A stretch of 64,000 nucleotides of DNA from Acetomicrobium sp. UBA5826. Its GTDB lineage: Bacteria; Synergistota; Synergistia; Synergistales; Acetomicrobiaceae. Made by a program: the position numbers and the translations under genes. The notes beneath the pieces are model-generated. The model worked only from the letters and a program-made list of their open reading frames with translations, was not told the DNA's origin and did not search any database. Location of the stretch: the NCBI RefSeq assembly GCF_002433005.1, contig NZ_DJHF01000018.1, positions 18,246 to 82,245 on the forward strand, given 5' to 3'. This document shows positions 35,042-43,657 of the stretch, one piece after another. Numbering within the stretch: the first letter of the stretch is position 1; each line of letters starts with the position of its first letter.

Positions 35042-35163
35042 GATCGAATCCCATTTCGCATTGGTTAAACATGACAACGCCGCTATATACGGCGACCTTC
35101 AGGAAGGAGCGTTTCTTAAAGTTCATGCAGGAATTAATAATGTCCAAATATCTGAAAAAGTTA

Positions 35164-35799
35164 TTATTTTCTATCCTCCGGAATTACTAATAACACCTCG
35201 CCCTTTTCATCCTCGACACCTTTCAATGAACCTATCATACCCCTGACGGTTCCGACGATGAAATCCATGACGAAATCGTTCAAGCCTATTTTCTGCCCTC
35301 CTATATACAGTAAAGCACTTTCCCTTCTGCTCCCCCTTCTCTCGACGATCCACTCCGCCAACTGACGCTCCTGCCCCGACCGAAAATGTGGCAGGGCAGG
35401 AAGGACGTCGTCGGTGCAATTGAAGAGGCAAAAAATTCCCTTTACTTCACCTGAGGGAGGCTCTTTGCCAACCCAAATCTTAGGGATGGGCAGCGATTTC
35501 CCTCCCTCCAATAGGATTAAATCTCTATCAGGAAAAAACTTCTTCTCGATCTCCTCTAAGGCAATACGATTACCCTGGACTTCGACTCTAACCCCGTCTG
35601 CACCCCAAAGGGCTACCTCAACACCCAAGCCGGCAATTACCCCGCTGTCGGTGTCGCGACCGGAAATTACCTCATCATGACAGTGCTTTATATAGCCCAC
35701 TTTCATTGAGAGCTCGTCTTTGAATATCTCGATCAGCTTTTTACAAAGCCCGGTCTTTCCGCTGTTTTTGTAACCACAAAGGGAAATCTTGTAGGCCAT
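35164..35799 (-). CDS. mobB: MobB-like P-loop GTPase
   Basis: A 211-residue protein opening with SLCGYKNSGKTGLCKKLIE, a Walker A of the MobB family, followed by IKHCHDEV and GRDTDSG, where MobB proteins carry KH…D-type motifs. MobB helps attach GMP to molybdopterin. No other molybdenum cofactor genes are near, so it may serve a distant pathway or be a MobB-like protein of different use. The C-terminal part (about 165-211) is hydrophobic and divergent. ATG has GGAGG upstream, and the gene follows the AI-2E permease… transcriptionally it is the last of larB-rnr-AI-2E-mobB. Confidence 0.75.
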   Translation of the reverse strand: MAYKISLCGYKNSGKTGLCKKLIEIFKDELSMKVGYIKHCHDEVISGRDTDSGVIAGLGVEVALWGADGVRVEVQGNRIALEEIEKKFFPDRDLILLEGGKSLPIPKIWVGKEPPSGEVKGIFCLFNCTDDVLPALPHFRSGQERQLAEWIVERRGSRRESALLYIGGQKIGLNDFVMDFIVGTVRGMIGSLKGVEDEKGEVLLVIPEDRK

Positions 35800-35820
35800 T
35801 AAATCTCCTCCTCCGAATTT

Positions 35821-36915
35821 TTACTCATATTCCCTTTTCGTACTCCAAATTCTCCTGTAACAATCCAGAAAGAATATAAACAATGACAAAACCATGGGGC
35901 CTAAGAAAATCCCAAGGAATCCCCACACGTGAATTCCGCCCACCACTCCCAAAAAGACTAAGAGAAAATGAACCCTGCTTCCCTCCGATATAAAAATGGG
36001 ACGTACCAAGTTATCGATGGTGCTTACGACCAAAAGAGCCCAACCCGCCAATATTATGCTTTCTTTTACGTTGCCCATCAGAAAAAGGTAAATGGCGGCC
36101 GGAATCAAGACGAAGGGAGTGCCTATAAAGGGTATCATGGCACAGATAAAAAGAAGTACACCGGCCAATAGCGGTGCCGGCAGGCCTAAAAAGAACCAAC
36201 CGGCCACGCCAAGGCAGGCCTGAATTCCCGCCGTCACCGCAGTCCCAATGACTACCGCTTTCATCATTCGCGTCGCGCTCGTGAAAAGGGATGCCCTCTC
36301 CTCCTTTGGCAGGGGCAGGATGTCATCGAGGTATTCTATGACCACGTGGCCATCACGAAGCAGGTAAAAGGTCGAAACCGATATGACGAACAATTGATAG
36401 ACCATTTTAAAGGCATTGCCCAACAGGCCTCTGGAAAAATCACCAAGCGACGAAATAACGTAATTTACAGCTCGATGAGTGAGATCACGCAAAAAGGAAG
36501 GATCGCCTTTGATGCCGAAATATTGGATGACGTAATCGGGAAGCCTGTTAACTAACGATGCCCACGCCCCGGCAAATGTCTCCTGTATCGATTCGAGATT
36601 GTCGGAAAGGCTGGGGATGAATCTTAAGGCTTCTCTAGCTAAAGAAATACCTATAAAACCCATAGGGACACAGATTAGCAAGACTACGCACCCGGCGGTG
36701 ATCAGTGCGGCCAAGTTTCTGTGCTTACCCCGAAAGACCTTCACATATAAAAGCTTGTTTAAGGGGTGTGAAAAAAAGGACAAGATGACAGACCACATTA
36801 GAGGACGCACTATTGGCTCCGTTATGGAAATCCCCAGCAGGGCCAAGAGGGCAAAGACGATCAAAAAGGGAAGATAGCCTCCCTGAGGTGATTTATTGGC
36901 AAACGACCCGTTCAT
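35821..36915 (-). CDS. AI-2E family membrane permease
   Basis: A 364-residue integral membrane protein with about eight spans, typical of the AI-2E/PerM family: N-terminal span pair, FGIKGDPSFLRDLTHRAVNY periplasmic region, then SVSTFYLLRDG and the late motif AMIPFIGTPFVLIPAAIYLF (the PxxG segment seen in the family). Members export diverse solutes or act as Na+/H+ antiporters, so the name does not show that AI-2 is transported. Lies 18 nt after rnr and 21 nt before mobB. Confidence 0.88.
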   Translation of the reverse strand: MNGSFANKSPQGGYLPFLIVFALLALLGISITEPIVRPLMWSVILSFFSHPLNKLLYVKVFRGKHRNLAALITAGCVVLLICVPMGFIGISLAREALRFIPSLSDNLESIQETFAGAWASLVNRLPDYVIQYFGIKGDPSFLRDLTHRAVNYVISSLGDFSRGLLGNAFKMVYQLFVISVSTFYLLRDGHVVIEYLDDILPLPKEERASLFTSATRMMKAVVIGTAVTAGIQACLGVAGWFFLGLPAPLLAGVLLFICAMIPFIGTPFVLIPAAIYLFLMGNVKESIILAGWALLVVSTIDNLVRPIFISEGSRVHFLLVFLGVVGGIHVWGFLGIFLGPMVLSLFIFFLDCYRRIWSTKREYE

Positions 36916-36933
36916 GCTTTCATCACTCTCCGC

Positions 36934-38883
36934 TTAAATCAATCGAAAACAGATCCTATTGGCGCTTCTGTCGACCTCTACCAATTGCACATCTACCATA
37001 TCGCCTAAACGAAACACCATTCCCTTCGACCCCTTCAGACTAAAATCATCCTCGTCGTAGTAAAAATCGCCCCATGAATCCAGGCTTTCCGTTGACACAA
37101 ACCCCTCTACTGTGTTATCCAGCTCGACAAAAATACCTCTATGTGTTATCCAGGATATTACACCCTTGAAGCATTCGCTAACTTTGTTTTCCATATATTC
37201 CACTATCTTCATTTTGACCGAAGTCTTTTCCAATTCATCGGCTTTCTCTTCCATAATGCTGGCATAGGAGGCAATGTCCTTCAGCTCCTCAAAGCTATAG
37301 GGCTCTTCGAGGGATCTTTCTTCTTTGATCAATTCGTGGACGATCCTATGCACAACCAGGTCGGGATATCTCCGTATAGGCGAAGTGAAATGCAAATAAT
37401 ATTTGAGAGCGAGACCGAAATGACCCAGACAAACTGGGTCGTAACGAGCTCGAGGCAAGGATCTCAACACCAAGGTGTGAACCAATCTTTTGAAAGGAAG
37501 GCCTTCCACACGCTTCAACAGGCGATTTATCGTCCTGTTAGACTGGTTGATCCTTTTAATCTCAATTCCCACCGACGCAAGGATCCGTCTAAGCTGTTCC
37601 AACTTTTCTCTGTCGGGCCTCTCGTGAACTCTGTATATCGCCTGAATATCGCTGTTAAATACATATTCGGCTATCACGCTATTTGCTAGGATCATAAAGT
37701 GTTCGACAATCCGATAGGAAAATATCCTCTCTACGACCCTTACGTCTACCGCCCTGCCCCCCTCGTCAAGCACCACCTTCGCTTCCGGAAAGTCAAACTC
37801 TACCATACCCTCTTTTTTCCGCCCGGAATACAGCTTCTTCGCGACTCGGGATAGCCTCTGCAGCACCCCGTCGATTTCTTCTCCAAAGGTGTTCCTGCCA
37901 TCCAAAACCTCTTGAGCTTCCTCGTAGGTGAGGCGCTTGCGAACCCTTATCACGCTTGGAATGACTTTGTATCTCAAAAGCTCGCCCCGACGATTCAACA
38001 CCATTTCCACGGTAAGACATAACCTGTCTTTTCCTTCTATCAAACTGCAAAGGTCCGACGAAAGTCTGGGCGGCAGCATCGGGATGGCTCTATCGACAAG
38101 ATAGACGGAAAAGCTCCTTTGCCTTGCTTCAATGTCAATTTGACTTGCCGGCCTGACGTATTCCGACACATCGGCTATATGAACACCTACTAGCCAACCC
38201 TCTTCTACCTCCTCTATGGACAAGGCGTCGTCAAAATCCTTGGCATCCGACGGATCTATCGTAAGAGCGACCTTTTTTCTTAAATCTTTTCTCTCTCCCG
38301 GCGCACAGTAAAATGTAGAATGTTCGCTCAACCTTTCGGCCTCTTCAACTACTTCCCGCGGGAAATCGGCACTAATTTTATATTCTTCCATTAGGGCCAA
38401 TATTCCCACCCTTGGATCTCCTTCGGATCCCAAAACTTTTACGACCCTTCCCACGCCGGGATTAGGAAAATAGGGATATCTTTCAATTGCGGCAACCGCT
38501 ACCTGGTTCTCTTCGAATTCACCTTCGTCATCCAAAAGAAGGGTAAAATTATAGCGTCGATTTAATGGAATTAAGCGAAACTTATTTCCAATACGCCTAA
38601 TTAAGCCAACGATTTCGGAAGTGCCCCTTGAAAGGACTTTTCTAATCTTTCCATAGGGTTTTCCTTTACCTCCATATACTACGACCTTTACTCTATCTCC
38701 GTGAATCGCGCCGTCCATATCGTCTTCGGCAATGTAAACGTCAGGGATGCCCATGGAGCTTACGAAACCAAACCCACGAGGATTGACCTCAAGCACTCCG
38801 ACGACCAAGCGGCCTCGCGACCGCCTAGGCCTATATTCGATGTTTTTCTTATTCTTATTTTTACTCTTACTATCGCGCTTCAT
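36934..38883 (-). CDS. rnr: Ribonuclease R (RNase II/R family 3'-5' exoribonuclease)
   Basis: Degrades structured RNA processively from the 3' end. The 649-residue protein has cold-shock-type OB folds (GFGFVSSMGIPDVYIAEDDM), the RNB catalytic centre DPSDAKDFDDALSIEEV with its Mg-binding aspartates, HFTSPIRRYPDLVVHR, and a C-terminal S1 domain (GVISWITHRGIFVEL). It is a little shorter than E. coli RNase R because the Lys-rich tail is missing. The start overlaps larB by 14 nt with only a weak ribosome site (GGCGGC), suggesting translational coupling. Confidence 0.94.
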   Translation of the reverse strand: MKRDSKSKNKNKKNIEYRPRRSRGRLVVGVLEVNPRGFGFVSSMGIPDVYIAEDDMDGAIHGDRVKVVVYGGKGKPYGKIRKVLSRGTSEIVGLIRRIGNKFRLIPLNRRYNFTLLLDDEGEFEENQVAVAAIERYPYFPNPGVGRVVKVLGSEGDPRVGILALMEEYKISADFPREVVEEAERLSEHSTFYCAPGERKDLRKKVALTIDPSDAKDFDDALSIEEVEEGWLVGVHIADVSEYVRPASQIDIEARQRSFSVYLVDRAIPMLPPRLSSDLCSLIEGKDRLCLTVEMVLNRRGELLRYKVIPSVIRVRKRLTYEEAQEVLDGRNTFGEEIDGVLQRLSRVAKKLYSGRKKEGMVEFDFPEAKVVLDEGGRAVDVRVVERIFSYRIVEHFMILANSVIAEYVFNSDIQAIYRVHERPDREKLEQLRRILASVGIEIKRINQSNRTINRLLKRVEGLPFKRLVHTLVLRSLPRARYDPVCLGHFGLALKYYLHFTSPIRRYPDLVVHRIVHELIKEERSLEEPYSFEELKDIASYASIMEEKADELEKTSVKMKIVEYMENKVSECFKGVISWITHRGIFVELDNTVEGFVSTESLDSWGDFYYDEDDFSLKGSKGMVFRLGDMVDVQLVEVDRSANRICFRLI

Positions 38884-39628
38884 CTTTTGCCGCCACTAAG
38901 GCCGCAGCTATTCCTGCCCCGACGCCGTTATCAATATTTACCACTACCACGCCACCGCTGCACGCATTTAACATAGACAACAGCGCAGCAAAGCCCCCAA
39001 AGCTGGCACCGTAACCTACTGAGGTGGGAACCGCAATGACGAGAGTCGAGACCAACCCGGCAACTACACTCGGCAGGGCGCCTTCCATTCCTGCAACAAC
39101 GACGATAGCACTCGACTTTCTTATCTCGGGAAGATAGGGAAAGAGTCGATGTATGCCTGCTACGCCTACATCGTAGAACCTTTTCACTTTACAACCCGCA
39201 AATTCGGCCACCCCCGCCGCCTCTTCGGCCACCGGCCGGTCGGAACTGCCGGCCGCGATAATTGCCACCTCCCCACGCCCTATCGGCGTTTCAAAGCGAC
39301 AGAGAGCTAACCTCGAATCATCTCTGTATTCCATATTTGGGAGAAAGGATTTCAACATTTCGTATTTATCCTTTGTCATACGACTGAAGATCGCATTAGC
39401 CCTATGTTCCGATAGGCTTTTTGCTATCTTAATTAACTGTTCATCAGATTTTCCCGGGGTGTAAATAATTTCGCCTATCCCACGCCTTATGGATCGATGC
39501 CAATCTAGCTTCACATCGTCAAGGTCTTCATAGGGGAGAAAAGACAACTTTTCCACAACTTCATCTACATCCAATTCTCCTCGTTTTAAAGAATTTAGTA
39601 GCTCTCTCAAGCTGTTTTGCAAATCCAT
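38870..39628 (-). CDS. larB: LarB, nickel-pincer cofactor carboxylase/hydrolase
   Basis: First enzyme of nickel-pincer nucleotide synthesis: carboxylates nicotinic acid adenine dinucleotide and releases AMP. The 252 residues have the N-terminal LarB region (GEIIYTPGKSDEQLIKIAKS) and a PurE-like core with AGSSDRPVAEEAAGVAEFAG, YDVGVAGIHRL and AVPTSVGYGASFGGFAALLS. LarC and LarE are not in the window, nor is lactate racemase larA. It opens the larB-rnr-AI-2E-mobB set. The name is secure; which nickel-pincer enzyme it serves is unknown. Confidence 0.92.
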   Translation of the reverse strand: MDLQNSLRELLNSLKRGELDVDEVVEKLSFLPYEDLDDVKLDWHRSIRRGIGEIIYTPGKSDEQLIKIAKSLSEHRANAIFSRMTKDKYEMLKSFLPNMEYRDDSRLALCRFETPIGRGEVAIIAAGSSDRPVAEEAAGVAEFAGCKVKRFYDVGVAGIHRLFPYLPEIRKSSAIVVVAGMEGALPSVVAGLVSTLVIAVPTSVGYGASFGGFAALLSMLNACSGGVVVVNIDNGVGAGIAAALVAAKDEAR

Positions 39629-39680
39629 GAATGCTTACGCCTCTCTTTCCCGTACCATTTTCCCAATTATATTACAAAAT

Positions 39681-39715
39681 CAAAAAGGCTGTGGTACACT
39701 GACCACAGCCTTTAG
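39681..39715 (-). terminator. Intrinsic terminator of groES-groEL
   Basis: On the minus strand AAAGGCTGTGG pairs with CCACAGCCTTT across an 8-base loop, followed by a TTTTTGATTTTG tract. It lies about 40 nt past the groEL stop. Confidence 0.88.
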
Positions 39716-39755
39716 GTCAACAAATTTTGTATCTATCCTTGAAGGATTTATGCCC

Positions 39756-41375
39756 TTAGTCGTAATCTGGCATATCAGGCATCTTTGGGGTTTCTTTCTT
39801 CTCCGGCTTATCGGCCACGAGAACTTCAGTCGTGAGAACCATGGCAGCAATTGAACCGGCGTTCTGCAAAGCGCTTCTCGTAACCTTAAGAGGATCTATG
39901 ATACCCTCTTCTATCATATCTACATATTCGCCAGTGGCAGCGTTGAGACCCTGTCCTTTCGGCAAGCTGCGCACCTTCTCCACGATTACGTCACCCTGGT
40001 AGCCAGCATTCTCGGCTATTAAGTGCAGAGGTTCCGAGAGGGCACGCAGTACTACTTGTGCGCCGATTTTCTCATCACCCTCAAGGTTTTCGATGAAGGA
40101 TTCCAACGCCGGGATGCAGTTGATGAGAGCAACGCCGCCTCCAGCAACTATTCCTTCTTCTACGGCAGCCCTCGTCGCGCTTAAGGCATCCTCGATGCGA
40201 TGTTTCAACTCTTTCTGTTCGGTCTCGGTAGCAGCGCCAACCTGTATGACAGCCACTCCACCGACCAATTTGGCGAGCCTCTCCTGAAGCTTTTCCTTGT
40301 CGTACTCTGAAGTTGCCTCTTCCAGCTCGGCTTTTATCTGTGCAGCACGTTTCCTTATGGCCTCACGGTCTCCGGCACCTTCTACTATGGTCGTCTCCTC
40401 TTTGGTTATGCGGACTTTCTTAGCGCGACCAAGCATGGAAAGATCTGCGTTTTCAAGCTTGATTCCCAGCTCTTCGCTTATTACCTGCCCGCCGGTAACT
40501 ATAGCGATGTCCTGCAACATAGCCTTTCTTCTCTCGCCAAAGCCCGGGGCTTTCACGGCACAAACTTGCAAAATACCGCGGAGCTTGTTGACCACTAGCG
40601 TAGCCAGAGCTTCACCCTCTACGTCTTCTGATATGATCAAAAGAGGCTTCCCTGTCTGTACAACCTTTTCCAATACAGGCAAAAGGTCTTTCACATTGCT
40701 GATCTTCCCGTCGTTGATCAATATATAGGCATCCTCAAGGGTAGCCTCCATACGCTCGGGATCGGTGATCATGTAGGGGCTAATGTATCCCTTGTCGAAT
40801 TGGAGACCTTCCACCATTTCCAAGGTGGTTCCGACGGACTGACTATCCTCTACGGTTATTACGCCATCCTCTCCAACCTTGGACATGGCTTCGGCTATCA
40901 ATTCGCCAATGCCTTTGTCATTGGCGGAAATAGAAGCCACTTGGGCAATCTTGGCCCTGTCCTTTACAGGGATAGACATCTTCTTAAGCTCGTCTACGAC
41001 TACATCGACCGCTTTCTCGATACCCTTTCGCATCAACATGCCATTTGAACCGGCCGCTACGTTTTTCATGCCATTGCGTATCATGGCCCTCGCAAGCACC
41101 GTAGCAGTGGTGGTTCCGTCACCGGCAACATCGTTGGTCTTGGAAGCCACTTCCTTGAGAAGCTGTGCTCCCATATTTTCAAAGGGTTCTTCCAGTTCGA
41201 TCTCCTTAGCTATCGTAACGCCGTCGTTAGTTATCGTGGGCGATCCAAACTTCTTTTCCAAGACCACGTTTCTGCCCTTAGGTCCCAGGGTAACACCTAC
41301 AGTATCCGCAACTTTATTAATTCCACGCTCCAAAGCTCTGCGTGCATCTTCATCAAACTTCAATACCTTGGGCAT
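39756..41375 (-). CDS. groEL: Chaperonin GroEL
   Basis: 60-kDa chaperonin subunit that folds proteins with GroES. The 539 residues include LGPKGRNVVLEKKFGSPTIT, the ATP site GDGTTTATVLARAM, and AAVEEGIVAGGGVALI. The C-terminus ends in PKMPDMPDYD rather than the usual Gly-Met repeat, which is seen in several thermophilic and anaerobic lineages. Second gene of the CIRCE-controlled groES-groEL operon. Confidence 0.98.
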   Translation of the reverse strand: MPKVLKFDEDARRALERGINKVADTVGVTLGPKGRNVVLEKKFGSPTITNDGVTIAKEIELEEPFENMGAQLLKEVASKTNDVAGDGTTTATVLARAMIRNGMKNVAAGSNGMLMRKGIEKAVDVVVDELKKMSIPVKDRAKIAQVASISANDKGIGELIAEAMSKVGEDGVITVEDSQSVGTTLEMVEGLQFDKGYISPYMITDPERMEATLEDAYILINDGKISNVKDLLPVLEKVVQTGKPLLIISEDVEGEALATLVVNKLRGILQVCAVKAPGFGERRKAMLQDIAIVTGGQVISEELGIKLENADLSMLGRAKKVRITKEETTIVEGAGDREAIRKRAAQIKAELEEATSEYDKEKLQERLAKLVGGVAVIQVGAATETEQKELKHRIEDALSATRAAVEEGIVAGGGVALINCIPALESFIENLEGDEKIGAQVVLRALSEPLHLIAENAGYQGDVIVEKVRSLPKGQGLNAATGEYVDMIEEGIIDPLKVTRSALQNAGSIAAMVLTTEVLVADKPEKKETPKMPDMPDYD

Positions 41376-41424
41376 ATTAGTTCCCTCCTTTACGACTTTA
41401 AGTTAATATTGCACCGTTGGACAA

Positions 41425-41715
41425 CTACTTGTTTACTACAGCCAAAATATCGCGCTCGCTCAATATAAGGTACTCTTCGCCCTCTATTTTGACCTCGGTC
41501 CCAGCGTACTTGCTGAAGATTACCCTTTCGCCAACCTTCACTTCAAGGGGTAACTTTTGACCGTTTTCAAGCACTCTGCCGCTTCCCACGGCGACTACTT
41601 CTCCTTCTTGAGGCTTCTCCTTAGCGGTATCGGGTAGCACGATTCCACCTTTGGTCTTTTCTTCCTGACTTAGAACCTTGATTACTACACGATCTCCAAG
41701 TGGCTTGAGCTGCAT
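41425..41715 (-). CDS. groES: Co-chaperonin GroES
   Basis: Lid of the GroEL chamber. The 96 residues show KPLGDRVVIKVLSQEEKTKG, the mobile loop (GGIVLPDTAKEKPQEGEVVA) and KYAGTEVKIEGEEYLIL. Two in-frame ATGs lie close together; the second (41713-41715) has GGAGG seven bases upstream and gives the usual MQLKPLGD start, while the first is only one base from the purine run. Confidence 0.97.
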   Translation of the reverse strand: MQLKPLGDRVVIKVLSQEEKTKGGIVLPDTAKEKPQEGEVVAVGSGRVLENGQKLPLEVKVGERVIFSKYAGTEVKIEGEEYLILSERDILAVVNK

Positions 41716-41760
41716 TTTCATCCCTCCCTGCTGATATGAACGGTATCATGATCCTCTTTG

Positions 41761-41787
41761 TTAGCACTCAATCATGCTTAGTGCTAA
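41761..41787. promoter_or_regulatory. CIRCE operator (HrcA site)
   Basis: TTAGCACTC-N9-TAGTGCTAA, one mismatch from the consensus TTAGCACTC-N9-GAGTGCTAA. It lies about 45 nt before groES and downstream of a possible promoter, so heat-labile HrcA would block transcription. hrcA is not in the window. Confidence 0.95.
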
Positions 41788-41800
41788 CAAGGCGATACTA

Positions 41801-41830
41801 ATGTTAAGGTCCCCACGGCGAATAATACAA
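41801..41830 (-). promoter_or_regulatory. Possible promoter for groES-groEL
   Basis: TTGTAT (41825-41830) and TAACAT (41801-41806) are spaced 18 bases apart on the minus strand, ending 13 bases before CIRCE, the right place for HrcA control. The -10 is imperfect. Confidence 0.45.
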
Positions 41831-41910
41831 GTATGAATATTGGCGTTTATTCATTTTTATCGACGGCTATAAACAAATTACTGTTCTATTCTCGTTTTTT
41901 TGGGCTTTTT

Positions 41911-42900
41911 CTAGACCAATGATTTGGAGGGATCCGGCATGAATGACAAGGAGGCCCTCTCACCTCTTTTGTATGCGTTATAACCGGCAGCGGCAATCAT
42001 AGCCCCATTGTCCGTGCAGAGTTCTATGGGCGGAAAGTAGGTCTTCCAGGGCACGCCTTTCATCTTCCTCCTCAGCTCGAGGTTTGCAGCAACGCCTCCG
42101 GATACGGCTACTTTACGAATGCCCGTCTTCCTCACAGCCAGCTCCACCTTGCACACTAAAGCTTCAGTAGCAGCGTGCTGGAAGGAGGCACAAAGATCCT
42201 CCAGTTTTAAATAGGGATTTCTCTTCGACGCCCATATCACTGCGGTCTTCAGGCCACTAAAACTGAATTCTATATCAGGACTATCCGCCATGGGCACCGG
42301 AAGGGCCACAGCCGCAGGATTTCCGCCCCTTGCCACCTTTTCTATGGCCGGTCCCCCAGGATAGCCAAGGCCCAAGAGGCGAGCGATTTTATCGAAGGCT
42401 TCTCCTATTGCATCGTCTCTCGTGGCCCCGAGCAATGCATAATCCCCAAAGGACCTCACCAAAATCAACTCGGTATGTCCGCCGGAGACTATGAGCGTTA
42501 TAAAGGGAGGAAACAAATCGTCGTGGGCCAAATAATTTGCAAAAATATGTCCTTCTAGATGGTTAACCGTTATTAAGGGGACCTCCCAGACTTGAGCCAG
42601 AGCCTTTGCTGCGGTAGTTCCGATCAACAAAGATCCCATCAAACCGGGCCCGTCTGTAACCGCTATTAAATGAATCTCCCTCGACGGGTTTTTTATCTCA
42701 CATTCCGTCAGAAGCCGCGAAAGCAGGGGCAAGAAGTTCTCGAGATGCTTGCGCGATGCTAGTTCGGGGACAACCCCTCCAAAAGCCTCGTGATCTTCGA
42801 GCTGGCTTGCCACAAGAAAACGGCGCAAATGCCTTGCGCCATCCAGAAGTGCTACGGATGTATCATCGCAGCTGGTCTCAATACCTAAAGTCAGCATCAT
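41911..42900 (-). CDS. tsaD: tRNA N6-threonylcarbamoyladenosine transferase TsaD
   Basis: Transfers the threonylcarbamoyl group to A37 of ANN-decoding tRNAs with TsaB and TsaE. The 329-residue ASKHA-fold protein has LGIETSCDDTSVALLDG, the metal site HLEGHIFANYL (HxxxH), LIVSGGHTELIL, KIARLLGLGYPGGPAIEK and VSGGVAANLELR. Two adjacent ATG codons (42900 and 42897) could serve; the second is slightly better spaced from AGGTGATCG. It follows the small zinc-ribbon gene by 3 nt. Confidence 0.96.
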   Translation of the reverse strand: MMLTLGIETSCDDTSVALLDGARHLRRFLVASQLEDHEAFGGVVPELASRKHLENFLPLLSRLLTECEIKNPSREIHLIAVTDGPGLMGSLLIGTTAAKALAQVWEVPLITVNHLEGHIFANYLAHDDLFPPFITLIVSGGHTELILVRSFGDYALLGATRDDAIGEAFDKIARLLGLGYPGGPAIEKVARGGNPAAVALPVPMADSPDIEFSFSGLKTAVIWASKRNPYLKLEDLCASFQHAATEALVCKVELAVRKTGIRKVAVSGGVAANLELRRKMKGVPWKTYFPPIELCTDNGAMIAAAGYNAYKRGERASLSFMPDPSKSLV

Positions 42901-42903
42901 CGA

Positions 42904-43080
42904 TCACCTGCCGCATCCGTTACAGGAAGAACAACTCCCCCCGGAACAAGCAGCGGATCTTTTTTTTGGCGATTCTCCTTCCAGGTGAATTAAAACCTTT
43001 CCGCTACAATGAGGACATCTCTGGGCAAAATTGGCACTTTCAAACTCCTTGTTACAACTGGCACATCGATATTTATGCAT
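42904..43080 (-). CDS. Small FmdB-like zinc-ribbon protein with Cys-rich tail
   Basis: A 58-residue protein found by direct translation. Its first half, MHKYRCASCNKEFES and RCPHC, forms a two-CxxC zinc ribbon of the FmdB/regulatory-protein type. The second half is a low-complexity Cys/Ser/Gly tail, ACSGGSCSSCNGCGR, with four or more further cysteines. ATG lies at 43078-43080 and the TGA is 3 nt before tsaD. Function is unknown; FmdB-family proteins are often called putative regulators without proof. Co-directional spacing with tsaD and the exported-protein gene supports a real gene. Confidence 0.75.
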   Translation of the reverse strand: MHKYRCASCNKEFESANFAQRCPHCSGKVLIHLEGESPKKRSAACSGGSCSSCNGCGR

Positions 43081-43099
43081 TAAAAATCACCTTCCCTGA

Positions 43100-43657
43100 T
43101 TATTTCGTTCTCTTTATCTTTTTGACATCAATTTCGATATGGTCTTCGTCGTAGGATATATTATATAACCCATCGGGTGACCGAGGAACGGTAAAGGCCA
43201 TACTGTCTACGGTACCTGTAGGCAAAGCCCCTGAGGCAAAACGATTGAACCCGGTCAATATATCTTCTTTAGTCAAACAAACTCCGTTGACCGTTATCTT
43301 AAAGGGGTCGAAATCCCAGGGCTTATAGACCTCGTATCGGAGCACGAACAGTTCTTTGCCCTCGGTCTCGGGACTTCCGAAATGACCGAGATGCCACTTA
43401 AGCCAATCGGGAGTTTTCCCCGAAGAAATGGAGGCCTTGACGAGCACATCATCAATGTAAAGAAAATCCAACCTCGCCCTTGCTCCCAAAATAAGGTCCC
43501 CAAGCATTTCGCCCTCCAGGAATATGGTTCCTGTCCGTTCCGCAGACAGAGATTCAAGCTTGTCCTGAGAGCCTTGGGCCACTTCGACAAAGGAGAGGGC
43601 TCCGAGGACAAGCAAAAAAAATGCAAATAAGGGCAGGAAGGTTCTTCTCAATTTCAT
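43100..43657 (-). CDS. Exported protein of unknown function
   Basis: A 185-residue protein with an N-terminal signal peptide: MKLRRTF, a hydrophobic core (LPLFAFFLLVLGALSF) and a likely cleavage site near VAQGS. The mature part looks mainly beta-stranded with no Cys except one, and contains DWLKWHLGHFG and YKPWDFDPFKITVNG. I do not recognise a family. ATG overlaps the hslO stop by 4 nt. A periplasmic or outer-envelope location is expected in a diderm. Confidence 0.7.
   Translation of the reverse strand: MKLRRTFLPLFAFFLLVLGALSFVEVAQGSQDKLESLSAERTGTIFLEGEMLGDLILGARARLDFLYIDDVLVKASISSGKTPDWLKWHLGHFGSPETEGKELFVLRYEVYKPWDFDPFKITVNGVCLTKEDILTGFNRFASGALPTGTVDSMAFTVPRSPDGLYNISYDEDHIEIDVKKIKRTK

Noticed and set aside
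35021..35070. A tRNA-like string (GATCGAATCCCA) between mobB and hppA
   Set aside because: No acceptor stem, D-arm or anticodon arm can be built around it; the same bases form the -35 region of a good hppA promoter.
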